Assembly (NCBI RefSeq): GCF_040147005.1
Contig: NZ_JAMSHO010000001.1
Coordinates: forward strand, 992,001-1,056,000
Length of the DNA stretch: 64,000 bases
From: Halomonas sp. H10-9-1
GTDB taxonomy: Bacteria > Pseudomonadota > Gammaproteobacteria > Pseudomonadales > Halomonadaceae
Direction of reading: 5' to 3'
The notes beneath the pieces are model-generated. The model was given only the letters and a program-made list of their open reading frames with translations, was not told the origin of the DNA and did not search any database. Below are positions 34,820 to 43,796 of the stretch, one piece after another. The translations under genes were made by a program, and so were the position numbers. The first letter of the stretch is position 1, and each line of letters starts with the position of its first letter.

Positions 34820-34906
34820 AATGTGTGAAGGGCTATCGCGTCCGGAATGTGGTGCTCGAGCCTAGGGCCGCCGGATCAGCCCCGGCAGCAATACCCCTTG
34901 TCTGTC

Positions 34907-36250
34907 TCAGTAGATCTCCGGCGAGGCGAGCTCGCCGCGCAGAGAGTTGGGCAGTGCCTCGGTGATCTCCACGTCGACGAAATAGCCGATCAGCTCGGTG
35001 GGGTTGGGGGCACGGAAGTTGACCACCCGGTTGTTCTCGGTGCGACCGGAGAGCTGGCCGGGGTCCCGGGGCGAGAAGCCGGTGACCAGGATGCGCTGGG
35101 TGGTGCCTACCATGCGCCGGCTGATCTGCATCGCCTGCTGGTTGATGCGCTCCTGGAGGATCGCCAGGCGCTGCTTCTTGACCTCCTCCGGGGTGTCGTC
35201 CTCGAGCGAGGCCGCCGGGGTACCGGGGCGTGCCGAGTAGACGAAGCTGAAGGAGTGATCGAAGCCGATGCGGTGGATCAGGTCCATGGTCGACTCGAAG
35301 TCCGCCTCCGTCTCGCCGGGGAAGCCGATGATAAAGTCCGAGGAGAAGCTGATGTCGGGACGCAGGGCGCGGATGCGCTCCATCTTCGCGACGTACTCCT
35401 CCACCGTGTGGCCGCGCTTCATGGCGGCGAGCACCCGGTCGGACCCCGCCTGCACCGGCAGGTGGAGGTGGCTGACCAGCTCCGGGATCTCGCCATAGGC
35501 CTCGATCAGGCTGTCGGAGAACTCCACCGGATGCGACGTGGTGAAGCGGATGCGGTCGATGCCCTCCACCGCCGCCACGCAGCCGATCAGCTCGGCCAGG
35601 TCGATCTCGTCGCCCAGCTGGTTCTCGCCGCGGTAGGCATTGACGTTCTGGCCCAGCAGGTTGATCTCGCGCACGCCCTGATCGGCCAGGTGGATGACCT
35701 CGTCCATCACCCCCTCGAAGGGCCGTGAGACCTCCTCGCCGCGGGTATAGGGCACCACGCAGAAAGTACAGTACTTGGAGCAGCCCTCCATGACCGAGAC
35801 GAAGGCGGTGGCGCCGTCGGAGCTCGGCTTGGGCAGGTGGTCGAACTTCTCGATCTCGGGAAAGGTGACGTCCACCACCGAGATCTGGCCCTGCTGCCGC
35901 GAGTCGAGCATGGACGGCACCCGATGCAGGGTCTGGGGCCCAAACACCATGTCGACGTGGGGCGCGCGCTTGCGCAGTGCCTCGCCCTCCTGGCTGGCCA
36001 CGCAGCCACCTACGCCGATCACCAGGTCGGGCTTGGCCTCCTTGAGCTTCTTCCAGCGACCCAGCTGGTGGAACACCTTCTCCTGGGCCTTCTCGCGGAT
36101 GGAGCAGGTATTGAGCAGGATGACATCCGCCTCCCGCTCGTCGTCGGTGAGTTCGAGACGGTGAGATTCGCCGAGCAGATCCGCCATGCGGGCGGAATCG
36201 TACTCGTTCATCTGGCAGCCGTGGGTCTTGATGAAGAGTTTCTTCGCCAT
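34907..36250 (-). CDS. miaB: tRNA-2-methylthio-N6-dimethylallyladenosine synthase
   Basis: A 447-residue radical-SAM methylthiotransferase that adds the 2-methylthio group to i6A37 of tRNAs. The N-terminal UPF0004 domain begins [23 protein letters not shown], with the other cluster-ligand cysteines in [16 protein letters not shown] and [14 protein letters not shown]. The radical-SAM motif is [26 protein letters not shown] (C-x3-C-x2-C), and a TRAM domain closes the protein ([26 protein letters not shown]). It heads the miaB-ybeZ-ybeY-corC-lnt cluster, as in E. coli. Confidence 0.97.
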   Translation of the reverse strand: MAKKLFIKTHGCQMNEYDSARMADLLGESHRLELTDDEREADVILLNTCSIREKAQEKVFHQLGRWKKLKEAKPDLVIGVGGCVASQEGEALRKRAPHVDMVFGPQTLHRVPSMLDSRQQGQISVVDVTFPEIEKFDHLPKPSSDGATAFVSVMEGCSKYCTFCVVPYTRGEEVSRPFEGVMDEVIHLADQGVREINLLGQNVNAYRGENQLGDEIDLAELIGCVAAVEGIDRIRFTTSHPVEFSDSLIEAYGEIPELVSHLHLPVQAGSDRVLAAMKRGHTVEEYVAKMERIRALRPDISFSSDFIIGFPGETEADFESTMDLIHRIGFDHSFSFVYSARPGTPAASLEDDTPEEVKKQRLAILQERINQQAMQISRRMVGTTQRILVTGFSPRDPGQLSGRTENNRVVNFRAPNPTELIGYFVDVEITEALPNSLRGELASPEIY

Positions 36251-36390
36251 AAGGATTGGGTCGTGGCGCCTGGCGCCCGACGTCTATCACCGGTGGGTTC
36301 AGGGATGCGCGACACTCGCGACGGCGGACCGCCGGCGACGCGGCAATGGATGGCGGTGGCCGCCTGGGCCATCGTGGAAAACAGGCGGGT

Positions 36391-36419
36391 ATTATACGTC
36401 TCGTACCCGTGTGGAGCCA
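36391..36419 (-). promoter_or_regulatory. Candidate sigma70 promoter for the miaB-lnt cluster
   Basis: On the minus strand: TGGCTC, 17-bp spacer, perfect TATAAT, about 140 bp before the miaB ATG. Confidence 0.5.
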
Positions 36420-36584
36420 GCCCGGCACCCGGCGCGGGCGAGTGTGCTAACCTAGCGGCCCCGGCCATCGGAGTGGGCCGCCGGCCCCGGAGGCGCCCTC
36501 GGTGCTGGTCACGTAATGACCAGCAGCCTGGAAGTGGCGCTGTGGCGGCACCGGCGGGTGACTTTCCCGGAGTTGTCCCGACGG

Positions 36585-36607
36585 TTGTCCACAGGAGCTG
36601 TGCATAA
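36585..36607. promoter_or_regulatory. Inverted pair of DnaA-box-like 9-mers
   Basis: TTGTCCACA (36585-36593) and, on the other strand, TTATGCACA (36599-36607), 5 bp apart. The second fits the E. coli DnaA box TTATNCACA exactly, the first with one change. Role unproven. Confidence 0.35.
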
Positions 36608-36692
36608 CCGTCGAGGGGGCGGCGCTTCCTTTCGGCCGAGGTGGCATATCGACGCCACGCTTCATTTGGGACCCTTAAGTCAGGATCATGGC

Positions 36693-37331
36693 ATGACGAC
36701 ACACCACAGCACACGAACCGGCCTGGGCATCGGCCTGGGGGCGCTACTCGGCTTGCTGGCCCTGCCGCTGGCAGCGCAGGAGCAGAACGACACCGTCTGG
36801 GTCTCCGACGCCTTGACCACCTATGTGCGCAGCGGCCCCACCGATGGCTATCGCATCGTCGGCACCCTCACCGCCGGCGAGCCGGTCGAGCGGCTGGAGA
36901 CCAGCGGCGACTATACCCGCGTCCGGGGACCGGGTGGCGATGTCGTCTGGATCCTCAGTCGCGAGATCCAGGAGGAGCCCAGCGCCCAGGTGCGCCTGCC
37001 CGAGCTTGAGCAACGAGTGGCCGAGCTCGATGCCGAACTCGACGGCATCGATGAGGCGTGGGAGCAGCGTACCGCCGCACTGCGTGAGACCCTGGAGGTG
37101 CGCGAGGCACGTGTCGCCGAGCTGGAATCGCGCAATCACGAGCTGGATGTCGAAGCGCAGCGCTCGCTGCAGGCCGCGCGTGAGCTCGAGGCGCGCCTCA
37201 ACACCCAGGAGCAGGACCTGCTGATGCGCTACTTCATGTATGGCGGTGGGGTGGCCGGTGCCGGTCTGCTGGTCGGCCTGATCGTCCCCCACCTGCCGCG
37301 CCGCCGCCGCAAGCGCGACCGCTGGTTCTGA
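36693..37331 (+). CDS. SH3-domain envelope protein (YgiM/TIGR04211-like)
   Basis: A 212-residue exported protein. A signal peptide (GLGIGLGALLGLLALPLAAQEQND) leads to a bacterial SH3 domain (VWVSDALTTYVRSGPTDGYRIVGTLTAGEPVERLETSGDYTRVRG, about 30-90), then a coiled coil (LEQRVAELDAELDGIDEAWEQR... to about 180), a membrane helix (YFMYGGGVAGAGLLVGLIVPHL) and a basic C-terminus (PRRRRKRDRWF) in the cytoplasm. This order matches the YgiM-type family called TIGR04211. The cellular role is not established; an SH3 domain in the periplasm suggests binding to peptidoglycan or envelope proteins. ATG at 36693 is chosen because the signal peptide starts there. Confidence 0.85.
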   Translation: MTTHHSTRTGLGIGLGALLGLLALPLAAQEQNDTVWVSDALTTYVRSGPTDGYRIVGTLTAGEPVERLETSGDYTRVRGPGGDVVWILSREIQEEPSAQVRLPELEQRVAELDAELDGIDEAWEQRTAALRETLEVREARVAELESRNHELDVEAQRSLQAARELEARLNTQEQDLLMRYFMYGGGVAGAGLLVGLIVPHLPRRRRKRDRWF

Positions 37332-37353
37332 GCGCATGAAGGACGAGGCGAGC

Positions 37354-37995
37354 ATGGAGAACGAATGGCTGGCGCGCTGGCGCGAGGGGCGCATCGGCTT
37401 TCATCGTGATGCACCGCATCCCGCGCTGCGCCATCACTGGCCGCTGCTGGGCGTGCGGCCCGGCGTCAAGGTGCTGGTGCCGCTATGCGGCAAGAGTCAC
37501 GACATGCGTTGGCTGGGGCGTCATGACCACCCGGTGCTGGGTATCGAGCTGGCGCCGCAGGCGATCGAGCAGTTTCTCGCCGAGGGGGGCGAGCCCGTCT
37601 CGCGCTATCACCAGGCGGGATTCGAGATCTGTCGCCAGGGTAATGTCGAGCTCTGGTGCGGCGACTTCTTCCACTTCCATATCGCTCAGGCGGCCGAGAT
37701 CGGCGCCTTCTACGACCGTGCCGCCCTGATCGCCCTGCCGCCCGCCACCCGCCAGCGCTATGCCTTCCATCTAGCGCAGCTGATCCCGCCCGGGGCCAGG
37801 GGGCTGTTCATCGGCCTCAACCGAACGGCTGGCGAGGAACAGGCCGGGCCGCCGTTCCACGTGCCGGAGGAGGAGGTGCGCGAGCTGTTCGAGCCCAACT
37901 TCCGGATCACCCTGCTCGAGCGGGGCGCCCCGGAGCCGGGCAGCGGCTTCCAGGAGCATGTCTGGGCCATGGTCCGCCGCGGCCCGGTCGAGTGA
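37354..37995 (+). CDS. tpm: Thiopurine S-methyltransferase family protein
   Basis: A 213-residue SAM-dependent methyltransferase. ENEWLARWREGRIGFHRDAPHPALRHHWP is the family N-terminus, KVLVPLCGKSHDMRWLGRHDHPVLGIELAPQAIEQF carries the SAM-binding motif, and YDRAALIALPPATRQRYAFHLAQLIPPG the substrate-side segment. Bacterial Tpm methylates thiopurines and can methylate selenium and tellurium oxyanions, giving volatile products. The ATG at 37354 (GAGG 5 bp upstream) is preferred over 37336. It begins 22 bp after the SH3-domain gene. Confidence 0.92.
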   Translation: MENEWLARWREGRIGFHRDAPHPALRHHWPLLGVRPGVKVLVPLCGKSHDMRWLGRHDHPVLGIELAPQAIEQFLAEGGEPVSRYHQAGFEICRQGNVELWCGDFFHFHIAQAAEIGAFYDRAALIALPPATRQRYAFHLAQLIPPGARGLFIGLNRTAGEEQAGPPFHVPEEEVRELFEPNFRITLLERGAPEPGSGFQEHVWAMVRRGPVE

Positions 37996-37998
37996 TCC

Positions 37999-38589
37999 TC
38001 AGCGGGCCAGCAGGCGGCCCAGTTCGGGGTCCCGGAAGGCGCGGTCCAGGCCGTCGGAAAGCAGCTCATTGACCATCCGCGCATTGGCCTCCTGGTCCGG
38101 GCGCACGGCAAAGCTCTGGGTGCGCCGCGAGGTGTAGGTGCCGGTATAGGTGTTGCCGCCATTGGTCGCCTCGGCGACGAGCACCGCCTCCAGGCGTGCC
38201 TCGCCGACCACCGGGCGACTCTGGCCGCGGCCATACCCCAGATGGTCGAGGGTCAGGATGAGACTGGGGCGCCCCTCGGCGCGCTGGGTGGTGGGTGCGA
38301 AGCCCATCTCGCGCACCGCCCGCTCGGCCTCGCGCTGCAGCCTGGGTATCAGTTCGTGGGCGTAGACGGTAATGGTGGCGGTGGACATGGCACTGCCGGT
38401 GCGGGTGCCGATCACCTCGCTGTCGCGGCCATCCGCGGCGATTACGGTCACCGACTGACCGCTGCCGGTCACCGGCACCTCGGCGCTGCGCTGCGGGTCA
38501 AGCTGCAGGGTCTGGGGAGCAGCGCAGCCGGCCAGCCAGCCGGTGGCGACCAGGGCCAGGGAAAGGCGAAGAAAGCGTCGACGCAGCAT
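37999..38589 (-). CDS. YajG-like lipoprotein
   Basis: A 196-residue putative lipoprotein. Signal peptide and lipobox: RLSLALVATGWLAGCAAPQTLQLDPQ (LAGC). The mature part has the YajG pattern VTVIAADGRDSEVIGTRTG, then a helix ELIPRLQREAERAVREMGF and beta strands (SLILTLDHLGYGRGQ, ARLEAVLVAEATNGGNTYTGTYTSRRTQSF). Function of YajG proteins is unknown; the protein should be an envelope lipoprotein. It is convergent with tpm with only 3 bp between stop codons. Confidence 0.8.
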   Translation of the reverse strand: MLRRRFLRLSLALVATGWLAGCAAPQTLQLDPQRSAEVPVTGSGQSVTVIAADGRDSEVIGTRTGSAMSTATITVYAHELIPRLQREAERAVREMGFAPTTQRAEGRPSLILTLDHLGYGRGQSRPVVGEARLEAVLVAEATNGGNTYTGTYTSRRTQSFAVRPDQEANARMVNELLSDGLDRAFRDPELGRLLAR

Positions 38590-38707
38590 GGGGACCTCCC
38601 GTGTCGATGGGGTGAAGGCGGGGCGCAGTATAGCGTCTGCTATCCGCCCAGAGTACAGGCGTCGCCCCCTCGGTTACACTGTCGGTATAGGCCGAAGGAG
38701 CCGCGAC

Positions 38708-39136
38708 ATGATCCGTTCCGCCACCAGCGAGGAGATTCCAGGGCTGGTCGACATCTGGCTACGAGCCTCCATCCGTGCCCACGACTTCATCCCCGAGGCG
38801 TTCTGGACCTCCCGTGCCGACAGCATGGCGCGGGAGTACCTGCCCCAGGCCGAGGAGGTCGTGGTACTGGAGGTCGAGGGCCGAGTCATCGGCTTTAGTG
38901 CCCTCAACGGCGACCATCTCGAGGCGCTGTTCATCGACCCGAAGGTTCAGAGCTATGGCCATGGCTCGCGGCTGATGGCCCACGCCATGGCCGCGCACGG
39001 GCGCCTGACCCTGTGTGTCTATTCACGCAACGTGCGTGCGGTCTCCTTCTACCATCGGCTGGGTTTTCGGGCCGTGGAGGAGCGCGTCGAGCCGCTCACC
39101 GGCGAGTGCGAGACCCTGATGGCATGGGAGCATTGA
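38708..39136 (+). CDS. GNAT family N-acetyltransferase
   Basis: A 142-residue GNAT enzyme: MIRSATSEEIPGLVDIWLRAS at the start, VVVLEVEGRVIGFSALNGDHLEALFIDPKVQSYGHGSRLMAHA with the acetyl-CoA loop (Q-x-x-G-x-G/S), and LCVYSRNVRAVSFYHRLGFRAVEERVEPLTGE near the end. It resembles the YjaB type of acetyltransferase. The acceptor cannot be predicted. AAGGAG lies 9 bp before the ATG at 38708. It stands alone, divergent from the YajG-like gene and convergent with msrQ. Confidence 0.85.
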   Translation: MIRSATSEEIPGLVDIWLRASIRAHDFIPEAFWTSRADSMAREYLPQAEEVVVLEVEGRVIGFSALNGDHLEALFIDPKVQSYGHGSRLMAHAMAAHGRLTLCVYSRNVRAVSFYHRLGFRAVEERVEPLTGECETLMAWEH

Positions 39137-39194
39137 GCGTTCGGCCCGCGTGTCGACCCGCAGCCTGCGGTGATGCGCGACCGGGAAGCGAACT

Positions 39195-39836
39195 CTAAGC
39201 GCAGCCGAGCCGGTAGCGTATCCTGGGTAGCGTGCGGGCCACCGGCGGCAGGCGGGTCGCCATGACCAGCGCCGCGATGGCGGCATACATCGCCCACTCC
39301 CCGAGGTCGGCGCGCACCACCCAGAAGAAGTGCAGCAGCACCAGTCCCAGGATGGGATAGGCGAGCCGGTGCAGGGTCTTCCAGCGCTTGCCCAGGCGGC
39401 GCATCGACCAGCGGTTGGAGGTGGCGCCCAGCGCGCCAAGGCCGAGCAGTGCCAGCATGCCGACGATGATGTAGGGCCGTTTCACCAGTTCGCTACCCAG
39501 CATGGCCCAGTCGAGCCCCAGGATGAACAGTGCGTAGCTGAGCATGTGCAGGGTGGCGTAGGCCAGCGTCCACAGGCCTAGCTGCCGGCGGATCAGGGTG
39601 AAGCCCTTCCAGCGCGTGAGTCGGGTCAGTGGGGTAAGGCTCAGGGTCAGCAGCAGCATCCACAGCGCCCCTATGCCGATATTCAGCAGCAGGTAGCGCC
39701 CCGGCTCGGGTCCGGCGGCGTGACTGGCCACCTGCCAGCCCCATGCCACCAGCGGTGCCAGCGCCGCCAGGAATACCCCCAGGCGCCAGAGCTGCCAGCG
39801 GTTCGGGAGGGGCATCAGGCGGTTCAGGGTGGCCAT
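39195..39836 (-). CDS. msrQ: Haem-binding membrane subunit MsrQ
   Basis: A 213-residue inner-membrane cytochrome b-type protein with about six helices. Features are RRQLGLWTLAYATLHMLSYALFILGLDW and KRWKTLHRLAYPILGLVLLHFFWVVRADLGEW, holding the His residues that ligate haem. MsrQ passes electrons from the quinone pool or flavin reductase to MsrP. Its ATG shares bases with the msrP stop (TAATG), so the two are coupled. E. coli MsrQ is about the same length (211). Confidence 0.93.
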   Translation of the reverse strand: MATLNRLMPLPNRWQLWRLGVFLAALAPLVAWGWQVASHAAGPEPGRYLLLNIGIGALWMLLLTLSLTPLTRLTRWKGFTLIRRQLGLWTLAYATLHMLSYALFILGLDWAMLGSELVKRPYIIVGMLALLGLGALGATSNRWSMRRLGKRWKTLHRLAYPILGLVLLHFFWVVRADLGEWAMYAAIAALVMATRLPPVARTLPRIRYRLGCA

Positions 39837-40852
39837 TAATAGTGCTTCCGTAGATCCAGCCCCGCGTACAGCTCGGCGACCTCGTCGGCATAGCCGTTGA
39901 ACATCAGGGTGTCGATGGTGTTGGGGCTGAAGAGGCTGTTGGGCAAGCGACGCTCGGTGGCCTGGCTCCAGCGCGGGTGATCGACCCGGGGGTTGACGTT
40001 GGCGTAGAAGCCATACTCGTCGGGTGCGATCTGCTGCCAGGAATTGACCGGTTGCTCGGCCACCAGCGAGATGCGCACGATCGACTTGATGCTCTTGAAG
40101 CCATACTTCCAGGGCACCACCAGTCGCAGCGGGGCGCCGTTCTGGTTGGGTAGTTCGCGGCCATACATGCCCAGGGCGAGCAGGGTCAGCGGGTGCATGG
40201 CCTCGTCCATGCGCAGCCCCTCCACGTAGGGCCAGTCGATCAGCGAGAAGGCGGAGCGCTGCCCCGGCATCTGCTCGGGGTCGACCAGGGTTTCGAAACG
40301 CACGTAGCGGGCCTTGCTGGTGGGCTCGGCGCGCCTGATCACCTCGGCGAGGGGAATGCCCAGCCAGGGGATCACCATCGACCACGCCTCGACGCAGCGC
40401 AGGCGATAGATGCGCTCCTCGAACTGCGAGGGGCTGGCGAGATCCTCCAGGGCAAGGCGTCCACCGTTGTTGACTTCGCCATCCACCACCACGCTCCACG
40501 GCTGGGTTTCCAGGCTGCCTGCATGGCGGGCGGGGTCGGACTTGCCGGAGCCGAACTCGTAGAAGTTGTTGTAGCCGCTGGCGTCGTCGAAGGGGGCGAG
40601 CTTGTCCTTCTCGGGGTCGCTCGGGGTGACGGCTTGCCAGCGGGTGGCGTCGATCTTTGCCTTCAGCCACGCCGGCGCATCGCCCGCGGGGACATCCGAG
40701 TAATCGGCAGCGGCGTGGGCCTGGTCGGCCAGGGCAAGCCCCGCACCCAGGCCCGCCATGCCACCCATGAAACGCCGTCGGGAGAGGTAGGTGGATTCCG
40801 GTGTCACATCGGATTCGTGCAGGTCACCGGGCTTGGCAATCTTGATCAGCAT
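39836..40852 (-). CDS. msrP: Periplasmic methionine sulfoxide reductase, molybdenum subunit
   Basis: A 338-residue molybdopterin enzyme that repairs Met-sulfoxide in periplasmic proteins. A Tat signal is visible ([28 protein letters not shown], twin Arg). The sulfite-oxidase-type fold is marked by [19 protein letters not shown], the Mo-ligating Cys in [23 protein letters not shown], and [34 protein letters not shown]. Together with MsrQ it forms the MsrPQ system, useful under chlorine or oxidative stress. Start and length match family norms. Confidence 0.96.
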   Translation of the reverse strand: MLIKIAKPGDLHESDVTPESTYLSRRRFMGGMAGLGAGLALADQAHAAADYSDVPAGDAPAWLKAKIDATRWQAVTPSDPEKDKLAPFDDASGYNNFYEFGSGKSDPARHAGSLETQPWSVVVDGEVNNGGRLALEDLASPSQFEERIYRLRCVEAWSMVIPWLGIPLAEVIRRAEPTSKARYVRFETLVDPEQMPGQRSAFSLIDWPYVEGLRMDEAMHPLTLLALGMYGRELPNQNGAPLRLVVPWKYGFKSIKSIVRISLVAEQPVNSWQQIAPDEYGFYANVNPRVDHPRWSQATERRLPNSLFSPNTIDTLMFNGYADEVAELYAGLDLRKHY

Positions 40853-40934
40853 GTGGAGCCTCCGCTGGCGGTGAGTGCTGAGTCATGTTGAATGTGACAA
40901 CACGCCAGCAGATTCATCACCGCCGACCACTGAA

Positions 40935-40978
40935 TTGGCGTCGACTCGCCGGGGACGAGCCCGGCGAGTCGACGCCAA
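40935..40978 (-). terminator. Perfect 19-bp hairpin after the cys operon
   Basis: A 19-bp arm beginning TTGGCGTCGACTCGCC, loop GACGAG, and its exact complement. It lies 31 bp after the end of cysA (minus strand), so it probably ends the sbp-cysTWA transcript. The T run after it is short (AATTC). Confidence 0.6.
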
Positions 40979-41009
40979 CGGTGGGTGAGGGGGCGGGGCG
41001 GGCGGTGGC

Positions 41010-42101
41010 TCAGGCAGCGGTGGGCTGGCGGTGCTGGCTGGCGTCGGCGCTGAAGCGGTGCCAGCGGCGCGGAATCACGAACAGCCGCTGGCCGCGGCGC
41101 AGCTCGAGGCGCTCATAGTCGGAGTGACGCAAGGCGGCCTGCCAGGGTTCGACCAGCCAGTCTGCGGCGATCTCCACCCGCACCTCGGCCCCCACCGGGG
41201 AGATGGCGGTGACGGTCACCGGGAGCCGGGCCTCCGGCGTAGGGGCCTGCGCCAGGCGTACCTCGTGGGGCCGCAGCAGCAGCTCCTCGGGGCCATCGGG
41301 CAACGCCACTGCCAGGTGCGCCTCGCCGCAGGTGAGAACCCCGTTGCGCACCTCACCCTCGAGATGGTTGACATCGCCCAGGAACTCGAAGACGAAGCGG
41401 TTGGCGGGTGTCCGGTAGAGGGCATCCGGGGTGTCGATCTGCTCGATGCGCCCCTGGCTCATCACCGCGACCCGGTCGGAGACCTCCAGCGCCTCCTCCT
41501 GGTCGTGGGTCACGAACAGGCTGGTGAAGCCCAGCTCGTCGTGCAACTGGCGCAGCCAGCGACGCAGCTCCTGGCGCACCTTGGCGTCCAGCGCCCCGAA
41601 GGGCTCGTCGAGGAGCAGCACGTCGGGGCGCAGGGCCAGCGCCCGGGCCAGGGAAACCCGCTGCTGCTGGCCGCCGGAGAGCTGGGCCGGGTAGCGCTCG
41701 GCGAAGCGTTCGAGCTGCACCATCTCCAGCAGGCGGTGGACCCGGGCACGGATCTCGCCGCTGGAGGGGCGCTCGCGGCGCGGCAGCACGCTCAGGCCGA
41801 AGGCGACGTTGTCGAACACCGTCATATGGCGAAATAGCGCGTAGTGCTGGAAGACGAAGCCGATGCGCCGGTCGCGCACATGCACGTTGGTGACGTCACG
41901 GTCGCCGAACAGGATGCGTCCGGCGGGATTGCGGTCCGGTGCCTCCAGGCCGGCGATGATGCGCAGCAGGGTGGTCTTGCCCGAGCCCGAGGGCCCCAGC
42001 AGGCCCACCAGCTCGCCCTCGGCGATCTCCAGGTTCACCGGTTCCAGGGCGCGCCCGGCACGACCATAGTGCTTGGCGATATCGGTCAGGCGGATGCTCA
42101 T
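41010..42101 (-). CDS. cysA: Sulfate/thiosulfate ABC transporter ATPase
   Basis: A 363-residue ABC ATPase. Walker [23 protein letters not shown]-loop [22 protein letters not shown], signature [19 protein letters not shown], Walker [25 protein letters not shown]-loop [17 protein letters not shown]. The C-terminal TOBE-like region (from about 240) has the CysA-type [21 protein letters not shown] and [14 protein letters not shown]. It energises sulfate/thiosulfate import with CysTW and Sbp. The ATG at 42101 overlaps the cysW stop (ATGA) and is preferred over a start 30 bp upstream. Confidence 0.95.
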   Translation of the reverse strand: MSIRLTDIAKHYGRAGRALEPVNLEIAEGELVGLLGPSGSGKTTLLRIIAGLEAPDRNPAGRILFGDRDVTNVHVRDRRIGFVFQHYALFRHMTVFDNVAFGLSVLPRRERPSSGEIRARVHRLLEMVQLERFAERYPAQLSGGQQQRVSLARALALRPDVLLLDEPFGALDAKVRQELRRWLRQLHDELGFTSLFVTHDQEEALEVSDRVAVMSQGRIEQIDTPDALYRTPANRFVFEFLGDVNHLEGEVRNGVLTCGEAHLAVALPDGPEELLLRPHEVRLAQAPTPEARLPVTVTAISPVGAEVRVEIAADWLVEPWQAALRHSDYERLELRRGQRLFVIPRRWHRFSADASQHRQPTAA

Positions 42102-42925
42102 GGGGAAACCTCCTGGCGCGCGATGCGCCATTCCAGGCTGGCCTTGGCGGCCAGGGTGAACAAAGCGATCAGTGCCAGCAGGGCGGCGCTGGAGAAGGCG
42201 CCCACGGCGTTGTAGTCCTGGTAGAGCTGCTCCAGGTGCAGCGGCAGGGTCATGGTCTCACCGCGGATGGCGCCGGAGACCACCGAGACCGCGCCGAACT
42301 CGCCGACTGCCCTGGCGTTGGTGAGGATCACCCCGTAGAGCAGTGCCCAGCGAATATTGGGCAGGGTGACCCGGCGGAAGATGGTCCAGCCCGGCGCGCC
42401 CAGGGTCACGGCGGCCTCCTCCTCGCGGGAGCCCTGGGCCTGCATCAGCGGGATCAGCTCGCGGGCCACGAAGGGGCTGGTCACGAATATCGTCACCATC
42501 AGGATGCCCGGCCAGGCGAACATCAGCTGGATGTCCTGGGTGTCGAGCCAGCCACCGATCCAGCCGTTGCGGCCATAGAGCAGCAGGTAGATCAGGCCTG
42601 CGACCACCGGCGAGACCGCGAAGGGGATGTCGATCAGGGTCTGCAGCAGGCGTCTGCCGGGGAACTGGAAGCGGGTCACCAGCCAGGCCAGGGCCACCCC
42701 GAACACCAGGCAGACGGGGATGGTCAGCACGGCGATGAACAGCGTCAGGCCGATGGCCGCCAGGGTGTATTCGTCGCTGACGCTGGACCAGAACACGCCG
42801 ACGCCCTGGGAGAAGGCCTGGGCGAAGATCGCCACCAGTGGCAGCAGCAGGAATAGTGCCGCCAGCAGCACGGCGGCGACCACCAGGACGCGGCGTACCG
42901 CCGGGGCATCACCGACTCGTTGCAT
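42098..42925 (-). CDS. cysW: Sulfate ABC transporter permease CysW
   Basis: A 275-residue permease with six membrane helices and the MetI-type fold. The EAA loop reads [46 protein letters not shown], which is the CysW pattern. Further landmarks are [18 protein letters not shown] and [12 protein letters not shown]. It forms the membrane channel with CysT. Its ends overlap cysT (start) and cysA (stop), so the operon is tightly coupled. Confidence 0.95.
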   Translation of the reverse strand: MQRVGDAPAVRRVLVVAAVLLAALFLLLPLVAIFAQAFSQGVGVFWSSVSDEYTLAAIGLTLFIAVLTIPVCLVFGVALAWLVTRFQFPGRRLLQTLIDIPFAVSPVVAGLIYLLLYGRNGWIGGWLDTQDIQLMFAWPGILMVTIFVTSPFVARELIPLMQAQGSREEEAAVTLGAPGWTIFRRVTLPNIRWALLYGVILTNARAVGEFGAVSVVSGAIRGETMTLPLHLEQLYQDYNAVGAFSSAALLALIALFTLAAKASLEWRIARQEVSP

Positions 42926-43779
42926 CAGCCGCGTCCTCCATGCAGTCGTTTGATGAAGTGGCCCTGCCAGACGTTGATGGCCAGCAGCAGCGCGAGGGAG
43001 ACGGCCAGCACCACCGAGGCGATGGCCGAGGCGCCGGCGTAGTCGTACTCCTGCAGCTTGACGAAGATCATCAGCGCGGTGATCTCGGTCTCGAAGGGGG
43101 AGTTGCCGGCGATGAAGATGATGGCCCCGAATTCACCCAGCGAGCGCACGAAGGCCAGGCCGGTGCCGGTGACCAGTGCCGGCCACAGGTAGGGCAGGAT
43201 CACCCGCCGGAAGGCGGTGGCATCCGAGGCGCCAAGGGTCATTGCCGCCTCATCGACCTCGGGGGGCAGGTCCTCGAGCACCGGCTGCACCGTGCGTACC
43301 ACGAAGGGAATGCTGGTGAAGGCCATGGCCAGGGCGATGCCCACCCAGGTATAGGCCACCTCGAGCCCCAGCGGCTCGAGCAGCCGGCCGACCCAGCCGT
43401 TGCCGGCATAGAGGGTGGCCAGGGTGATGCCGGCGACCGCGGTGGGCAACGCGAAGGGCAGGTCCATCAGGGCATCGAGAAGGCGCTTGCCGGGGAAGTC
43501 GTAGCGCACCAGCACCCAGGCCAGCAGCAGGCCGAAGGCGGCGTTGGCCAGCGCCGCCACGGCGGCGGCGGCGATGGTCACCGTGTAGCTGGCCACCACC
43601 CGGCCGTCGCTGACGATCGCCCAGTACTCGGCCAGGCTGAGCCCCTTGAGCTGGCCCACCAGGCCGGTCATCGGCAGCAGCAGCACCAGCGACACGAAGG
43701 TCAGGCTGATGCCCAGCGACAGGCCGAAGCCGGGCAGCACGCGGCGACGACGGGGCAGGGCGAGGGCCAGGGTGCTCAT
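42925..43779 (-). CDS. cysT: Sulfate ABC transporter permease CysT (CysU)
   Basis: A 284-residue permease: basic N-terminus RRRRVLPGFGLSLGISLTF, then six helices with LPFALPTAVAGITLATLYAGNGWVG, and the EAA loop DEAAMTLGASDATAFRRVILPYLWPALVTGTGLAFVRSLGEFGAIIFIAGN. These are the marks of the CysT/CysU partner of CysW. It follows the sulfate-binding protein gene by 17 bp. Confidence 0.95.
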   Translation of the reverse strand: MSTLALALPRRRRVLPGFGLSLGISLTFVSLVLLLPMTGLVGQLKGLSLAEYWAIVSDGRVVASYTVTIAAAAVAALANAAFGLLLAWVLVRYDFPGKRLLDALMDLPFALPTAVAGITLATLYAGNGWVGRLLEPLGLEVAYTWVGIALAMAFTSIPFVVRTVQPVLEDLPPEVDEAAMTLGASDATAFRRVILPYLWPALVTGTGLAFVRSLGEFGAIIFIAGNSPFETEITALMIFVKLQEYDYAGASAIASVVLAVSLALLLAINVWQGHFIKRLHGGRG

Positions 43780-43796
43780 CGATCGACTCCCGGCGC

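Larger units (their letters stand above)
36251..36692. other. 442-bp divergent intergenic region
   Basis: Between miaB (minus) and the SH3-domain gene (plus). It holds a TATAAT box on the minus strand (complement of 36391-36396) with TGGCTC (complement of 36414-36419) 17 bp upstream, a likely miaB promoter. It also holds two inverted DnaA-box-like 9-mers at 36585-36607 and short GC-rich palindromes near 36262-36277. I see no convincing gene, although a frame open from 36516 runs into the SH3-domain gene. Confidence 0.45.

Noticed and set aside
36585..36607. Replication origin at the DnaA-box-like pair
   Set aside because: Only two boxes, no AT-rich unwinding region, and no dnaA, dnaN, gidA or rpmH nearby.
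36516..36692. An N-terminal extension of the SH3-domain protein
   Set aside because: It would bury the signal peptide; the start at 36693 places the signal sequence at the N-terminus.
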